Below, piece by piece: positions 28,512-36,666 of a stretch of 64,000 bases of DNA. The position numbers and the translations under genes were made by a program. The stretch is taken from assembly GCF_001519065.1 (NCBI RefSeq), contig NZ_KQ954261.1, forward strand, positions 62,001 to 126,000, in the 5' to 3' direction. The notes below the pieces were generated by a model. It did not search any database. It was not told the origin of the DNA and was given only the letters and a program-made list of their open reading frames with translations. The DNA comes from Novosphingobium sp. FSW06-99. Lineage in GTDB: Bacteria > Pseudomonadota > Alphaproteobacteria > Sphingomonadales > Sphingomonadaceae. The stretch's first letter is position 1; the number at the start of each line of letters is the position of its first letter.

Positions 28512-28797
28512 CCTAGGCGGCGTGGACAAATTCCGCAGCGCCACGGCTGGAGGCCAAAGCCGCCAGTGCGAGGAGGCGAGGTGAAGGAATATCGGCTATA
28601 TTGCGAACCGAGCCGACGCTGCAATGGCGGCTTTGGGCCCAGCCCCTTCGGGGTTGCCCTGTAAAAGGCCCCGGCGGCGTCGCTCAGCCTTGATGGAGGC
28701 CCGCTCCACCTGCGGCTTCGCTCCCCCTTGTCGCACTTGGGCCGGGGCCTTTTACAGGGCAACCGTGGCGTTGCGGAATTTGTCCACGCCGCCTAGG
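28512..28797. repeat. Palindromic (MITE-like) element with long terminal inverted repeats, interrupted by another repeat
   Basis: Right arm 28741-28797 (57 bp) is complementary to a left arm split in two: 28512-28546 (35 bp, one mismatch) and 28654-28675 (22 bp, perfect). The ends read CCTAGGCGGCGTGG. A 107-bp segment (28547-28653) separates the halves of the left arm, and a 65-bp loop lies between the inner arms. There is no coding sequence, so it would need a transposase in trans. Confidence 0.8.
28547..28653. repeat. 107-bp inverted-repeat element inserted in the left arm of the larger element
   Basis: Bounded by GG on both sides of the interruption. Its own ends form an inverted repeat (28552-28565 with 28625-28639, GGCCAAAGCCGCCA against TGGCGGCTTTGGGCC, one unpaired base). 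The middle contains an ATATCGGCTATAT dyad. This looks like one short repeat landing inside another. Confidence 0.65.
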
Positions 28798-28819
28798 GCG
28801 GGGGACCGCCCAACCAAAA

Positions 28820-28840
28820 TCCTCCGCAAAGCGGGGAGGA
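28820..28840 (-). terminator. REP-like hairpin terminator after the small HTH gene
   Basis: TCCTCCGC / GCGGGGAGGA hairpin with a small bulge. On the minus strand it is followed by TTTTGG, 42 nt past the stop of the 59-residue HTH gene. It is similar in sequence to the hairpin at 41877-41899. Confidence 0.5.
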
Positions 28841-28882
28841 CCGATTCGGCGACGAATGCCCAGGGTCGCGTCCAGGCGTCCG

Positions 28883-29062
28883 TCAGCGCAGTTTGGCAAT
28901 GCCAAGGCCATCGGCTTTGGCGCGGTCCTTTACCGATTCCTCGCTGCGGGTCAGCGCCTTGGCGATGGCTTTCAGCGCCATGCCTTTCTTGGCCAGTTGG
29001 TGCAGTTTCTGGATCTCGTCGGCGGTCCACGCCTGCCGATGGCGTTCAAACGGTTTGGTCAT
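28883..29062 (-). CDS. Small helix-turn-helix protein (SANT/GcrA-like)
   Basis: 59-residue basic protein, MTKPFERHRQAWTADEIQKL at the start, then a predicted helix-turn-helix: LAKKGMALKAIAKALTRSEE. The WTxDEIxxL pattern recalls SANT/Myb-type or GcrA-type DNA-binding domains, so a small DNA-binding protein is likely; its target is unknown. Start ATG 29062 is chosen because the extension to 29143 has no ribosome site. It is monocistronic on the same strand as the pst-phoU operon, between the phoU end and the palindromic repeats. Confidence 0.65.
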   Translation of the reverse strand: MTKPFERHRQAWTADEIQKLHQLAKKGMALKAIAKALTRSEESVKDRAKADGLGIAKLR

Positions 29063-29147
29063 CACATATGCCTGATTGTGTTTGCCGCAATTTCGGGAGC
29101 CGGCCGGTGCCGTCTCCCGAAACGAATGCTTCGGCAAACCCACTGAC

Positions 29148-29164
29148 GCCGGGCGGGGCCCGGC
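29148..29164 (-). terminator. Hairpin just downstream of phoU
   Basis: Perfect 7-bp stem GCCGGGC / GCCCGGC with a 3-nt loop, 6 nt past the phoU stop. No U-tract follows on the minus strand, so function as a terminator is uncertain. Confidence 0.35.
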
Positions 29165-29170
29165 GCAAGC

Positions 29171-29848
29171 TCAATCGGCCGTTCTGTGCCGGTCGATCAT
29201 CACGGTGCCGGTGGCGGCGTAATAGACTGCTTCGGCAATGTTGGTGGCATTGTCACCGATGCGTTCGAGATTGCGTGCGATCAGCAGCAATTCGGTGGCG
29301 GTGATCACGTTGGCGGTTTTTTCCGACAGATGCTCGATCAGATGGCGGATCAGGTCGCGATAGAGCGCATCGACCAGTTCGTCGCGCGCCACCACTTCTT
29401 CGGCCAGGGGGGCATTCTGCGCGGCATAGGCATCGAGCGCCGAATGGATCATCCCTTCGGCGATTTCGGCAATGGCGGGCACTTCGGCCAGCGCGGCAAA
29501 GCGGAAATCCTCGATCTTGAGCGTGCTGCGCGCGACATTCTTGGCATGGTCGCCAACCCGTTCGAGCATGCCCGAAATCTTGAACGCGGCCACCACCTGG
29601 CGCAAGTCGCCCGCCACCGGCGCGCGCAACGCGATCAACTGGATCGCCAGCCGTTCGACTTCGGCTTCGAGCGCGTCGAGCAGCCTGTCGCGCAGGATCA
29701 CCTGTTTGGCCAGGTCGTGATCGCCGCGCCGCAGTGCATCGACCGCGTCGCGGATCAGGCTTTCGGCCTGGCCGCCCATTTGCGCGATCAGCGCGTTGAG
29801 CTGGCCCATGTCATCGTCAAAGGCGCGGATGGTGTGGTCTTGTGCCAT
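29171..29848 (-). CDS. phoU: Phosphate signalling protein PhoU
   Basis: 225-residue cytoplasmic helical protein made of two PhoU three-helix repeats (about 15-105 and 120-215), with the metal-site motifs RDRLLDALE and the paired R-x-x-E-R-I-G-D-N-A-T-N-I-A segment near the end. PhoU links the PstSCAB transporter to the PhoR kinase and restrains phosphate uptake. Start ATG 29848 is the family start; the frame extends upstream without support. Last gene of the pst operon, 19 nt after pstB. Confidence 0.95.
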   Translation of the reverse strand: MAQDHTIRAFDDDMGQLNALIAQMGGQAESLIRDAVDALRRGDHDLAKQVILRDRLLDALEAEVERLAIQLIALRAPVAGDLRQVVAAFKISGMLERVGDHAKNVARSTLKIEDFRFAALAEVPAIAEIAEGMIHSALDAYAAQNAPLAEEVVARDELVDALYRDLIRHLIEHLSEKTANVITATELLLIARNLERIGDNATNIAEAVYYAATGTVMIDRHRTAD

Positions 29849-29867
29849 AATCTCTGTCGATCCCCGA

Positions 29868-30680
29868 TTAACCGAAACGGCCGGTGATATAGTCCTGCAT
29901 CTGCTTGGTTTCCGGCGAGACGAAAGCATCGGACGAGGGGCGGAATTCGATCATTTTGCCCAGTAGCATGAACCCGGTGTAATCCGAGATACGCGCCGCC
30001 TGTTGCAGGTTGTGTGTGACGATGACGATGGTGATGGAGCTTTTCAGTTCCATCAGCGTGCTTTCCAGCTTGGCCGTCGACAGCGGATCGAGCGCCGAGG
30101 CCGGTTCGTCGAGCAGCAGCACATCGGGGTTGATGGCGATCCCGCGCGCCACGCACAGCCGCTGTTGCTGCCCGCCCGACAGGCCCAGGCCCGACGTCGT
30201 CAGCTTGTCCTTCACTTCGTCCCACAGTGCGGCGCGCACCAGCGAGCGTTCGACGATCTCGTCCATTTCGGCCCGGCCGACGCTGCGATGCAGGCGCACG
30301 CCAAACGCGATGTTGTCATAGATCGACATCGGAAACGGTGTCGGGCGCTGAAACACCATGCCGATGCGCGCGCGCAACTGTTCCGAATTCTTGGCCTGAT
30401 CGAGGATGTTCTCGCCGTCGAACTGGATCGTGCCGCTTGCGCTTTGCCCCGGGTAGAGGTCATAGATGCGGTTCATCGTGCGCAGCAGGGTCGATTTGCC
30501 GCATCCCGATGGTCCGATCAGCGCGGTTACCTTGTTGCGCGCGACGGGCAGTTGCACGCCGAACAGCGCCTGCGTCTTGCCATAGAAGAAATCGAGGCCG
30601 TGCACATCGATCACCCGGTCGCCCTCGGGCGGCGGAATCATCACGGTCTGCTGGTCCTGGTGGGGTGTTTCAAACGTCAC
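29868..30680 (-). CDS. pstB: Phosphate ABC transporter ATP-binding protein PstB
   Basis: 270-residue ABC ATPase that powers phosphate import. Walker [10 protein letters not shown] (about residues 57-65), Q-loop, signature [10 protein letters not shown], and Walker [14 protein letters not shown] are all present, followed by the switch histidine in VTHNLQQA. The length and the C-terminal [18 protein letters not shown] are typical of PstB. It overlaps pstA by 4 nt (ATGA), a sign of translational coupling. Confidence 0.97.
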   Translation of the reverse strand: MTFETPHQDQQTVMIPPPEGDRVIDVHGLDFFYGKTQALFGVQLPVARNKVTALIGPSGCGKSTLLRTMNRIYDLYPGQSASGTIQFDGENILDQAKNSEQLRARIGMVFQRPTPFPMSIYDNIAFGVRLHRSVGRAEMDEIVERSLVRAALWDEVKDKLTTSGLGLSGGQQQRLCVARGIAINPDVLLLDEPASALDPLSTAKLESTLMELKSSITIVIVTHNLQQAARISDYTGFMLLGKMIEFRPSSDAFVSPETKQMQDYITGRFG

Positions 30681-31534
30681 TTCTGCGTGCTCCCGCGTGT
30701 CAGGACGCGTCCGAGGATGTTGGTGGTAAGGACCGCCACGGCGATCAGCAGCGCACCGGCCCAGGCCAGGCGTTGCCAGTCGTCATAGGCGCTCATCGCG
30801 AATTGAAAGATCGTCGTCGGCAGTGCGGCCATCGGCTGGGTCAGCTTGAAGCTGAGGAACGGATTGCCCAGCGAGGTGAACAACAGCGGCGCGGTTTCGC
30901 CGCTGATGCGTGCAAAGCTGAGCAATGCACCGGTCATCAGCCCCGATTTGCTGGCGCGCCAGATGATCGCACGGATCACCAGGCCACGATTGGCGCCCAG
31001 CGCCATGCCCGCCTCGCGCAGGGCATAAGGCTGCAACCGCATGATGTCCTCGGTCGCGCGGGTGGCCACCGGCATCGCCAGCAGCGCCAGCGCGACACCG
31101 CCGGCCACCGCCGAAAAGCCATGGAACGGCCGCACCAGCAACTGATAGACGAACAGCCCGATCAGGATCGATGGCGCCGAAATCAGGATGTCGTTGAGGA
31201 ACCGCACCACGGCGGCCAGTTTGGTGCCGTCGCCATATTCGGCCAGCCAGGTCCCGGCCAGAATGCCGACCACCAGCGCGATCACCATGCCCAGCCCGCA
31301 CATCACCAGCGAGCCGACAATGGCGTTGAGCAGGCCGCCCTGTTCATCGGGGGCGGGCTGGCTCATCGTGAAGACATGCGCGTCGAGCCCGGCAACGCCT
31401 TTGACCACCAGCGTTTCGAGGATCAGGAACAGTGCGGCGAGCGCGATGGCGGTGGCGATCCCGGTCAGCACCAGGAACACGCCGTTGTAGATCTTTCTGC
31501 GGGTGTGCAGAAACGTGTCGTGCGGTTTGCTCAT
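30677..31534 (-). CDS. pstA: Phosphate ABC transporter permease PstA
   Basis: 285-residue inner-membrane permease with about six transmembrane helices and the ABC-permease EAA loop ([19 protein letters not shown] region). It pairs with PstC to form the phosphate channel. Overlaps pstC by 4 nt and pstB by 4 nt. Confidence 0.96.
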   Translation of the reverse strand: MSKPHDTFLHTRRKIYNGVFLVLTGIATAIALAALFLILETLVVKGVAGLDAHVFTMSQPAPDEQGGLLNAIVGSLVMCGLGMVIALVVGILAGTWLAEYGDGTKLAAVVRFLNDILISAPSILIGLFVYQLLVRPFHGFSAVAGGVALALLAMPVATRATEDIMRLQPYALREAGMALGANRGLVIRAIIWRASKSGLMTGALLSFARISGETAPLLFTSLGNPFLSFKLTQPMAALPTTIFQFAMSAYDDWQRLAWAGALLIAVAVLTTNILGRVLTRGSTQK

Positions 31535-32508
31535 TTCGGGCCTCCGCGTCCCAGCAGCAGTCGGGCGATCGCGATCGTGACGAACGTGATCATGAACAGC
31601 ACCATGCCCAGCGCGATCAGCGCAGAGATGTGCATGTCGCCGGTCGCTTCGGTGAATTCATTGGCGATCGTCGAGGAAATGGTCGATCCCGAATCGAACA
31701 GGCTGCCCGGGAAATTGTGCGAATTGCCGATGATGAAGGTCACCGCCATGGTTTCGCCCAGCGCGCGCCCTAGCCCGAGCATGACCGCGCCGATCGCGCT
31801 GCGCCGGACATAGGGCAGCATGATGCGCATCACCACTTCGCGCGGGGTGCAGCCCAGGCCATAGGCCGCCTCGCGCATGTGCGAGGGCACGCTCATCAGC
31901 AGTTCGCGCAGGATCGCGGCGATATAGGGCAGGATCATCACCGCCAGGATCAGCGATGCGGTAAAGATGTTGGCGCCGTTGGGCACGCCGCTGACCACTT
32001 TTTCCAGCCACGAACCCGGCGTGACCCAGGTCATCAGCGGGATCTGCACGTTCTGCGCAAACCATGGCGCCAGCACGAACAGGCCCCACATGCCATAGAC
32101 GATCGAGGGAATGCCGGCGAGCAGTTCGACCGCGATGGCCAGCGACCTGGCGATCCGTTGCGGGCAGATTTCAACCAGGAACACCGCCACGCCTACCGCC
32201 ACCGGCAAGGCGAAGACCAGCGCGAGGAACGCGGTGATCAACGTGCCGACGATCGGTGCCGCGGCGCCATACTGGTCGGCCACCGGGTCCCAGGTGCTGG
32301 TGGTGAAAAAGCTGAAACCGAAATGGCTCAGTGCCAGCCAACCGCCCGACAGCAGCGACCCGACCAGCCCGATCAGGGTGGCCATCATCGCCAGGACGGC
32401 CGTCAGGCACAGCGTACGGAACAGCCAGTCGTTGCGGGGGGCACGCGGATGGCCCTGCGCGTCACTGACGCGCAGGGCTTCGTTGGCCACAGTCGGGGAA
32501 CTGGACAT
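31531..32508 (-). CDS. pstC: Phosphate ABC transporter permease PstC
   Basis: 325-residue inner-membrane permease with about six membrane helices. The EAA loop reads MREAAYGLGCTPREVVMRIM, and a PstC-typical ALGETMAVTFIIGN segment follows. Partner of PstA. Its start overlaps the pstS stop by one base (TGATG). Confidence 0.96.
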   Translation of the reverse strand: MSSSPTVANEALRVSDAQGHPRAPRNDWLFRTLCLTAVLAMMATLIGLVGSLLSGGWLALSHFGFSFFTTSTWDPVADQYGAAAPIVGTLITAFLALVFALPVAVGVAVFLVEICPQRIARSLAIAVELLAGIPSIVYGMWGLFVLAPWFAQNVQIPLMTWVTPGSWLEKVVSGVPNGANIFTASLILAVMILPYIAAILRELLMSVPSHMREAAYGLGCTPREVVMRIMLPYVRRSAIGAVMLGLGRALGETMAVTFIIGNSHNFPGSLFDSGSTISSTIANEFTEATGDMHISALIALGMVLFMITFVTIAIARLLLGRGGPK

Positions 32509-33545
32509 CAGTGACCGTTATAGACCGGACGACCGCCAGCCTTCACTTCGTTCGCCCACTGGCGACGGATCAGATCCTTCACCGGGCCGGGCAGCGGCAC
32601 ATAGTCGAGGCTGCTCGCGGTGCGGTCGCCGGTTTTGTAGGCCCAGTCGAAGAACCGCAGCACGGCGGCGGTGCGCGCCGGATTTTCCGGGTTGCGCGGC
32701 ACCAGGATGAACGTCGCGCCGCTGATCGGCCAGGCGTTGCGCGCGGGCTGATCGATCAACATGACATAGTTGCCGGGCACTTTGCCCCAGGGCGCGCTGG
32801 CCGCTGCTGCGGCAAAGGCGCCACCGTTGGGCTGCGGAAACTGGCCGGCCGCGTTCTGCACCAGCGTGTAGGTCACCTTGTCCTTGCGCGAATAGATGTA
32901 TTCGACATAGCCGATCGCGCCGGGGGTCTGCTTGACGAAGGCGGCGACGCCATCGTTGCCCTTGCCGCCCAGGCCGGTCTTCCAGTTGACCGAATCGTTG
33001 GCGCCGACTGTGTTGGCCCAGGCCTGGCTCTTGTGCGACAGGAAGCTGGTGAAGATGAACGTTGTGCCCGAACCGTCGGAGCGGTGCACGACGGTGACCG
33101 GCAGGCCGGGCAGGCGCAGGCCGGGGTTGATCCGGGTGATCTGGCCATCGTTCCAGCGGGTGATGCGGCCAAGGTACATGTTGGCGATGATATCACCGGT
33201 CAGGTGCAACTGGCCGGGCGCGATGCCGGGCAGGTTGACGATCGGCACGATGCCGCCGACCACGGTGGGGAACTGGCTCAACCCGTTGCGGTTGAGTTCT
33301 TCCAGTTTCAGCGGCTTGTCGGTGGCGCCGAAATCGACCGTCTTGGCTTCGATCTGGCGAATCCCGCCGCCCGAACCGATCGCCTGATAGTTCAGTTCGT
33401 TACCCGTTGCGCCGTGATAAGCCTGGGCCCAGGCGGTGTAGACCGGGGCGGGAAAGGTTGCGCCAGCGCCAGTAAAATTATCCGCATGGGCAACGCCTGT
33501 CAGCGCTGCGGCAAAGCCTGCGCCGACAATGAATTTCTTGAGCAT
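32508..33545 (-). CDS. pstS: Periplasmic phosphate-binding protein PstS
   Basis: 345-residue high-affinity phosphate-binding protein. A signal peptide ends in VAHA (about residue 21), then the PstS signature GAGATFPAPVYTAWA, the phosphate-contact segments GSGGGIRQIEAKTVDFGATD and RSDGSGTTFIFTSFL, and a typical C-terminus. It lacks a lipobox, so it is a soluble periplasmic protein that delivers phosphate to PstCA. First gene of the operon, about 80 bp downstream of a Pho box. Confidence 0.96.
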   Translation of the reverse strand: MLKKFIVGAGFAAALTGVAHADNFTGAGATFPAPVYTAWAQAYHGATGNELNYQAIGSGGGIRQIEAKTVDFGATDKPLKLEELNRNGLSQFPTVVGGIVPIVNLPGIAPGQLHLTGDIIANMYLGRITRWNDGQITRINPGLRLPGLPVTVVHRSDGSGTTFIFTSFLSHKSQAWANTVGANDSVNWKTGLGGKGNDGVAAFVKQTPGAIGYVEYIYSRKDKVTYTLVQNAAGQFPQPNGGAFAAAAASAPWGKVPGNYVMLIDQPARNAWPISGATFILVPRNPENPARTAAVLRFFDWAYKTGDRTASSLDYVPLPGPVKDLIRRQWANEVKAGGRPVYNGH

Positions 33546-33624
33546 GATATGCTTCCCTTCAGCTCGTCAGGACGTGATCGGGGGCCGGGGGCCGGCGCCG
33601 CTCAGGGGGCGGTAGGCGTCGCAT

Positions 33625-33642
33625 GTGACGGGATTGTGACAG
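33625..33642 (-). promoter_or_regulatory. Pho box upstream of pstS
   Basis: On the minus strand: CTGTCAC-AATC-CCGTCAC, two 7-bp direct repeats with an 11-nt period, matching the PhoB-binding consensus CTGTCAT. It sits 80 bp before the pstS start. The remainder of the 331-nt interval (33546-33876) should also hold the promoter of the divergent DUF11 gene, where I see no convincing elements. Confidence 0.8.
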
Positions 33643-33876
33643 CAATCGTCGCATTTGCCCCGCAGTTTCTGGCCTGCCGTGGCGGTCCGGGCCGCCATAT
33701 GAAAAAACTATGGTCGTTGTACCGGCCTTGGTCAACACGGCGGCGACAAGGGGGCTGGTTGTGCGTTCCAGCCCCTGTTCGGCAAGCCATCCGCATTGGC
33801 ACCAAGCGGCAGGGCAAACGATTCCGTTAGCGCGCGATTAGGGATAACCACCTCTTAACCACACGTAGTTATACCG

Positions 33877-34860
33877 ATGCTCGCAATGAGGGGCATTCAC
33901 CACATATGCATCGCGGGAGCGATGGCCACTGGACTGGCACTGGGGCATCCGGCGTGGGCAACCGGCACGCTGGCGGGGACGCTTATCCAGAATTCCGCTA
34001 TCGTGACCTTCAACATCGGCGCAGGTACGATCACGCAGCGATCGAACACCAATGTGGTGAAGGTCGATCAGGTGATCGGTGTGGCGGTGACGCCGCTGGT
34101 CACGGCGTCGGTGCCGGTCGGGGCATCCCCGGCAACGTTAACATATCAGGTTACCAACACCGGCAATGGCGCCGACAGCTTCGACCTGACCGGCGCGCCG
34201 GCAGTAACCGGCAACGCGTTCACCACCACGCTGCAAACCGTGGCGATCGATAGCAATGGCAACGGCATCTATGACGCCGGTGTCGACACGGTCATCACCA
34301 ACGGAGCCGCCAGCCAGGTGATCGCGCCCGATGCGACGATCAAGGTGTTTCTGATCGTGGCGGCACCGGCATCGGCCACCGACGGACAAACCTCGCAGGT
34401 GCGGCTGACCGCGACATCGGCGACAGGATCTGGAACGCCGGGCACGCTGTTTGCAGGCAAAGGCGTGGGCGGCGTCGATGCCCTGGTCGGTCTGTCGGGC
34501 GGTACCGGGAACGCGCTGGAAACGGTCCAGGCCAGCGTGGCGCAAGTCGCGCTGACCAAATCGGCGACGATCGTCGATCCTTATGGCGGGGGCACCGCCG
34601 TGTCGGGATCGGTGGTCACGTACAGTATCGTTGCCCACACCTCCGGGTCGGGCACGGCCGCCGGACTGACCGTGACCGACGCCTTTCCCACGGGCACGAC
34701 TTATCAGCCGGGCACCATGACGCTGAACGGCACGGGCCTGACCGATGCCGCCGACGCGGATGCAGGCACGGCATCCGCCACCGGAATTACCGTGCTGCTC
34801 GGCAATGTCGCCGGCGGCAGCGCCGACAAGACCGTCACGTTTCAAGTCAAGATCAATTGA
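33877..34860 (+). CDS. Secreted DUF11-domain protein
   Basis: 327-residue exported protein of unknown function. A signal peptide ends at HPAWA (about residue 28). Just after it is the segment GTLIQNSAIVTF, then a Thr/Ser-rich beta module at about 65-220 with a Ca-like NGNGIYDAGVDT loop. A C-terminal DUF11 repeat (about 225-327) begins VALTKSATIVDP, with TVTDAFPTGTTYQPGT, and ends the protein with TFQVKIN. It contains no cysteine-rich or catalytic motif. First gene of a same-strand row of four DUF11-related genes, so probably a surface or matrix subunit. The ATG at 33886 is an alternative start. Confidence 0.75.
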   Translation: MLAMRGIHHICIAGAMATGLALGHPAWATGTLAGTLIQNSAIVTFNIGAGTITQRSNTNVVKVDQVIGVAVTPLVTASVPVGASPATLTYQVTNTGNGADSFDLTGAPAVTGNAFTTTLQTVAIDSNGNGIYDAGVDTVITNGAASQVIAPDATIKVFLIVAAPASATDGQTSQVRLTATSATGSGTPGTLFAGKGVGGVDALVGLSGGTGNALETVQASVAQVALTKSATIVDPYGGGTAVSGSVVTYSIVAHTSGSGTAAGLTVTDAFPTGTTYQPGTMTLNGTGLTDAADADAGTASATGITVLLGNVAGGSADKTVTFQVKIN

Positions 34861-34871
34861 GGGGTTTCGCC

Positions 34872-35372
34872 ATGACTATGATCAATTTCAAGGGTATGCT
34901 CAAGATTGGAGTGGTTTCGCTGGCCGCTCTGTGCGTGTCCGCACCGGCCCTGGCCGCCAATGATCCGTTGACCCTGGTCAGCAAGCAGTTGCTCGACAAA
35001 GTCACCACCGTCGACGGCAAAGTCACGCACCAGATTGTCGATCCGTCGGTCACCCATGACAAAGTGGTGCCCGGAAGCCACATCGTGGTGGTGCTGGAAT
35101 ACCACAACAATCTGGCCCAGCCGATCAGCAATTTCGAATACAAGGATCCGCTGCCCGCACCGTTGATGCTGTCCGACGACAGCGCCGGTGAATTCGACGT
35201 TTCGGTCGATGGCGGCAAGACCTTTGGCAAATTGTCCAACCTGGTCGTCACCGATGCCAAGGGCGCCACGCGCGCGGCCGAGGCGGGTGATGTGACCACG
35301 GTGAAACTGGTCATCCCGCAGATCGCGCCGGGCGCATCGGGGAAAATCGAATTTCACGCCACTGTGCGTTGA
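34872..35372 (+). CDS. Small secreted DUF11-like protein
   Basis: 166-residue exported protein. A signal peptide ends in APALA (about residue 28). The mature chain is one immunoglobulin-like beta domain resembling a single DUF11 repeat: HIVVVLEYHNNLAQPISNFE, YKDPLPAPL, then GASGKIEFHATVR at the end. It begins 11 nt after the preceding DUF11 gene, with GAGGGGTT as ribosome site, so the two are in one operon. The function is unknown; a periplasmic chaperone-like or structural subunit of the surface assembly is possible. Confidence 0.75.
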   Translation: MTMINFKGMLKIGVVSLAALCVSAPALAANDPLTLVSKQLLDKVTTVDGKVTHQIVDPSVTHDKVVPGSHIVVVLEYHNNLAQPISNFEYKDPLPAPLMLSDDSAGEFDVSVDGGKTFGKLSNLVVTDAKGATRAAEAGDVTTVKLVIPQIAPGASGKIEFHATVR

Positions 35373-35507
35373 AATGCCTGAATAATAACAAAAAAATCTT
35401 GGTGTAGCAGGAGTTTGAAGCAACCCGAGGCTCGCGGGGCGGGGAGACGGGCCTGATTTTGCGGACCTGAATACTTTCACACACGAATTTCACATTGGGG
35501 AAATACC

Positions 35508-36608
35508 ATGAAACACGTCAGCAAGTTGCTGGGCGCGGCGGGTACGGCTGCGCTCTTGAGTCTGGTTGCCAATCCGGCCTATGCGGCCGGTACGGCGGCG
35601 GGCACCACCATCACCAACACGGCCACCGTCAATTTCCAGGTGAGCGGTGTTACGCAGACCGCGGCGAGCGCGGCCAACGCGATCATCGTCGATGCCAAGA
35701 TCGTGCTGACCGCGACCGAAACCGGCGCGACCACCACGGTTGCGCCGGGTCAGACCGGTGCAGTCACCACCTTTCAGGTGACCAACTCGTCGAACGAGGT
35801 CATCGACATCGGTCTGGCCGCGGCGGCCCAGGCAACCGGCGCCACCACCGCGCACAGCGGCACCGACAGCGTGACTGCGACCACGTTCACCTATTGGGTC
35901 AACACCAATGGCAGTGCAACGTGCAGCTACAGCGCGGCGAATGCGACCCAGGTCACCTGGCTCGACGAAGTGCCGGTCGGCACCACCGAATGCCTTTATG
36001 TCCAGGCCAACATCCCTTCGACGGCCAGCAACGCGCAAGTCGCGGGTATCAATCTGACCGCAACGGCGGAACAGGGCGGCACCTCCGGTTCGCAAGGCAG
36101 CGTGCTGACGCAATCGGGTTCGGGCGTGGCATGGACGCCGGGCACGATGCAGACGGTGTTTGCCGATGCGGCGGGCAACGGCGGCGACGCCAATTATGAC
36201 GGCAAATTCACCGCGCTGGCCGATTACACGGTGTCCGCGCCGGTGCTGTCGGTCAACAAGAACAGCCTGGTCGTGTCTGACCCGATCGAAGGCAGCAGCA
36301 ACCCCAAGGCGATTCCCGGCGCAACGCTGCAATATTGCATCGTGGTTGCCAATGCATCGTCGGCGGGCACTTCGGCCACCAACATCAGCATCAGCGACAT
36401 TCTGCCGACCACGGTTACCTACAAGGCCAGCTCTGTCGTGCTGAACGCGGTGGTGTCGGGTTCGGGCAATGCGGCAACCTGCGGTTCGGGTACGGCAGGT
36501 AACGATACGGTCAACTATTCGTCCTCGACCGGAACCGTGACCGGTACGCTGGCAACCCTGGCCCCCGGCGCGTCCGAAGGACTGTCGTTCCAGGCGACGA
36601 TCAACTGA
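35508..36608 (+). CDS. Secreted DUF11-domain protein
   Basis: 366-residue exported protein. A signal peptide ends in NPAYA (about residue 26), followed by GTAAGTTITNTATVNFQ, the same post-signal segment seen in its neighbours. The middle is Thr/Ser/Ala-rich beta structure with two cysteines (CSYS, TECLY). The C-terminal DUF11 repeat carries SDPIEGSSNPKAIPGA, nearly identical to the convergent 622-residue protein, and the chain ends LSFQATIN. A good GGGGAAA site precedes ATG 35508; the 135-nt gap before it may hold its own promoter. Likely a structural surface protein; no enzymatic motif. Confidence 0.75.
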   Translation: MKHVSKLLGAAGTAALLSLVANPAYAAGTAAGTTITNTATVNFQVSGVTQTAASAANAIIVDAKIVLTATETGATTTVAPGQTGAVTTFQVTNSSNEVIDIGLAAAAQATGATTAHSGTDSVTATTFTYWVNTNGSATCSYSAANATQVTWLDEVPVGTTECLYVQANIPSTASNAQVAGINLTATAEQGGTSGSQGSVLTQSGSGVAWTPGTMQTVFADAAGNGGDANYDGKFTALADYTVSAPVLSVNKNSLVVSDPIEGSSNPKAIPGATLQYCIVVANASSAGTSATNISISDILPTTVTYKASSVVLNAVVSGSGNAATCGSGTAGNDTVNYSSSTGTVTGTLATLAPGASEGLSFQATIN

Positions 36609-36666
36609 GGCGGATGGCGCGGCGATGGCCTCCAACAGGGCCCCGCCGCGCCTTCGCAGGTGTGCA

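Noticed and set aside
28512-28797. Integron attC site or insertion sequence
   Set aside because: No integrase or transposase, no attC core-site spacing, and long perfect arms fit a MITE-like palindrome better.
33842-33870. GGATAA...CGTAGTT resembling an EcfG-type stress promoter before the DUF11 gene
   Set aside because: The match to GGAAC-N17-CGTT is partial and the spacing approximate; too weak to call.
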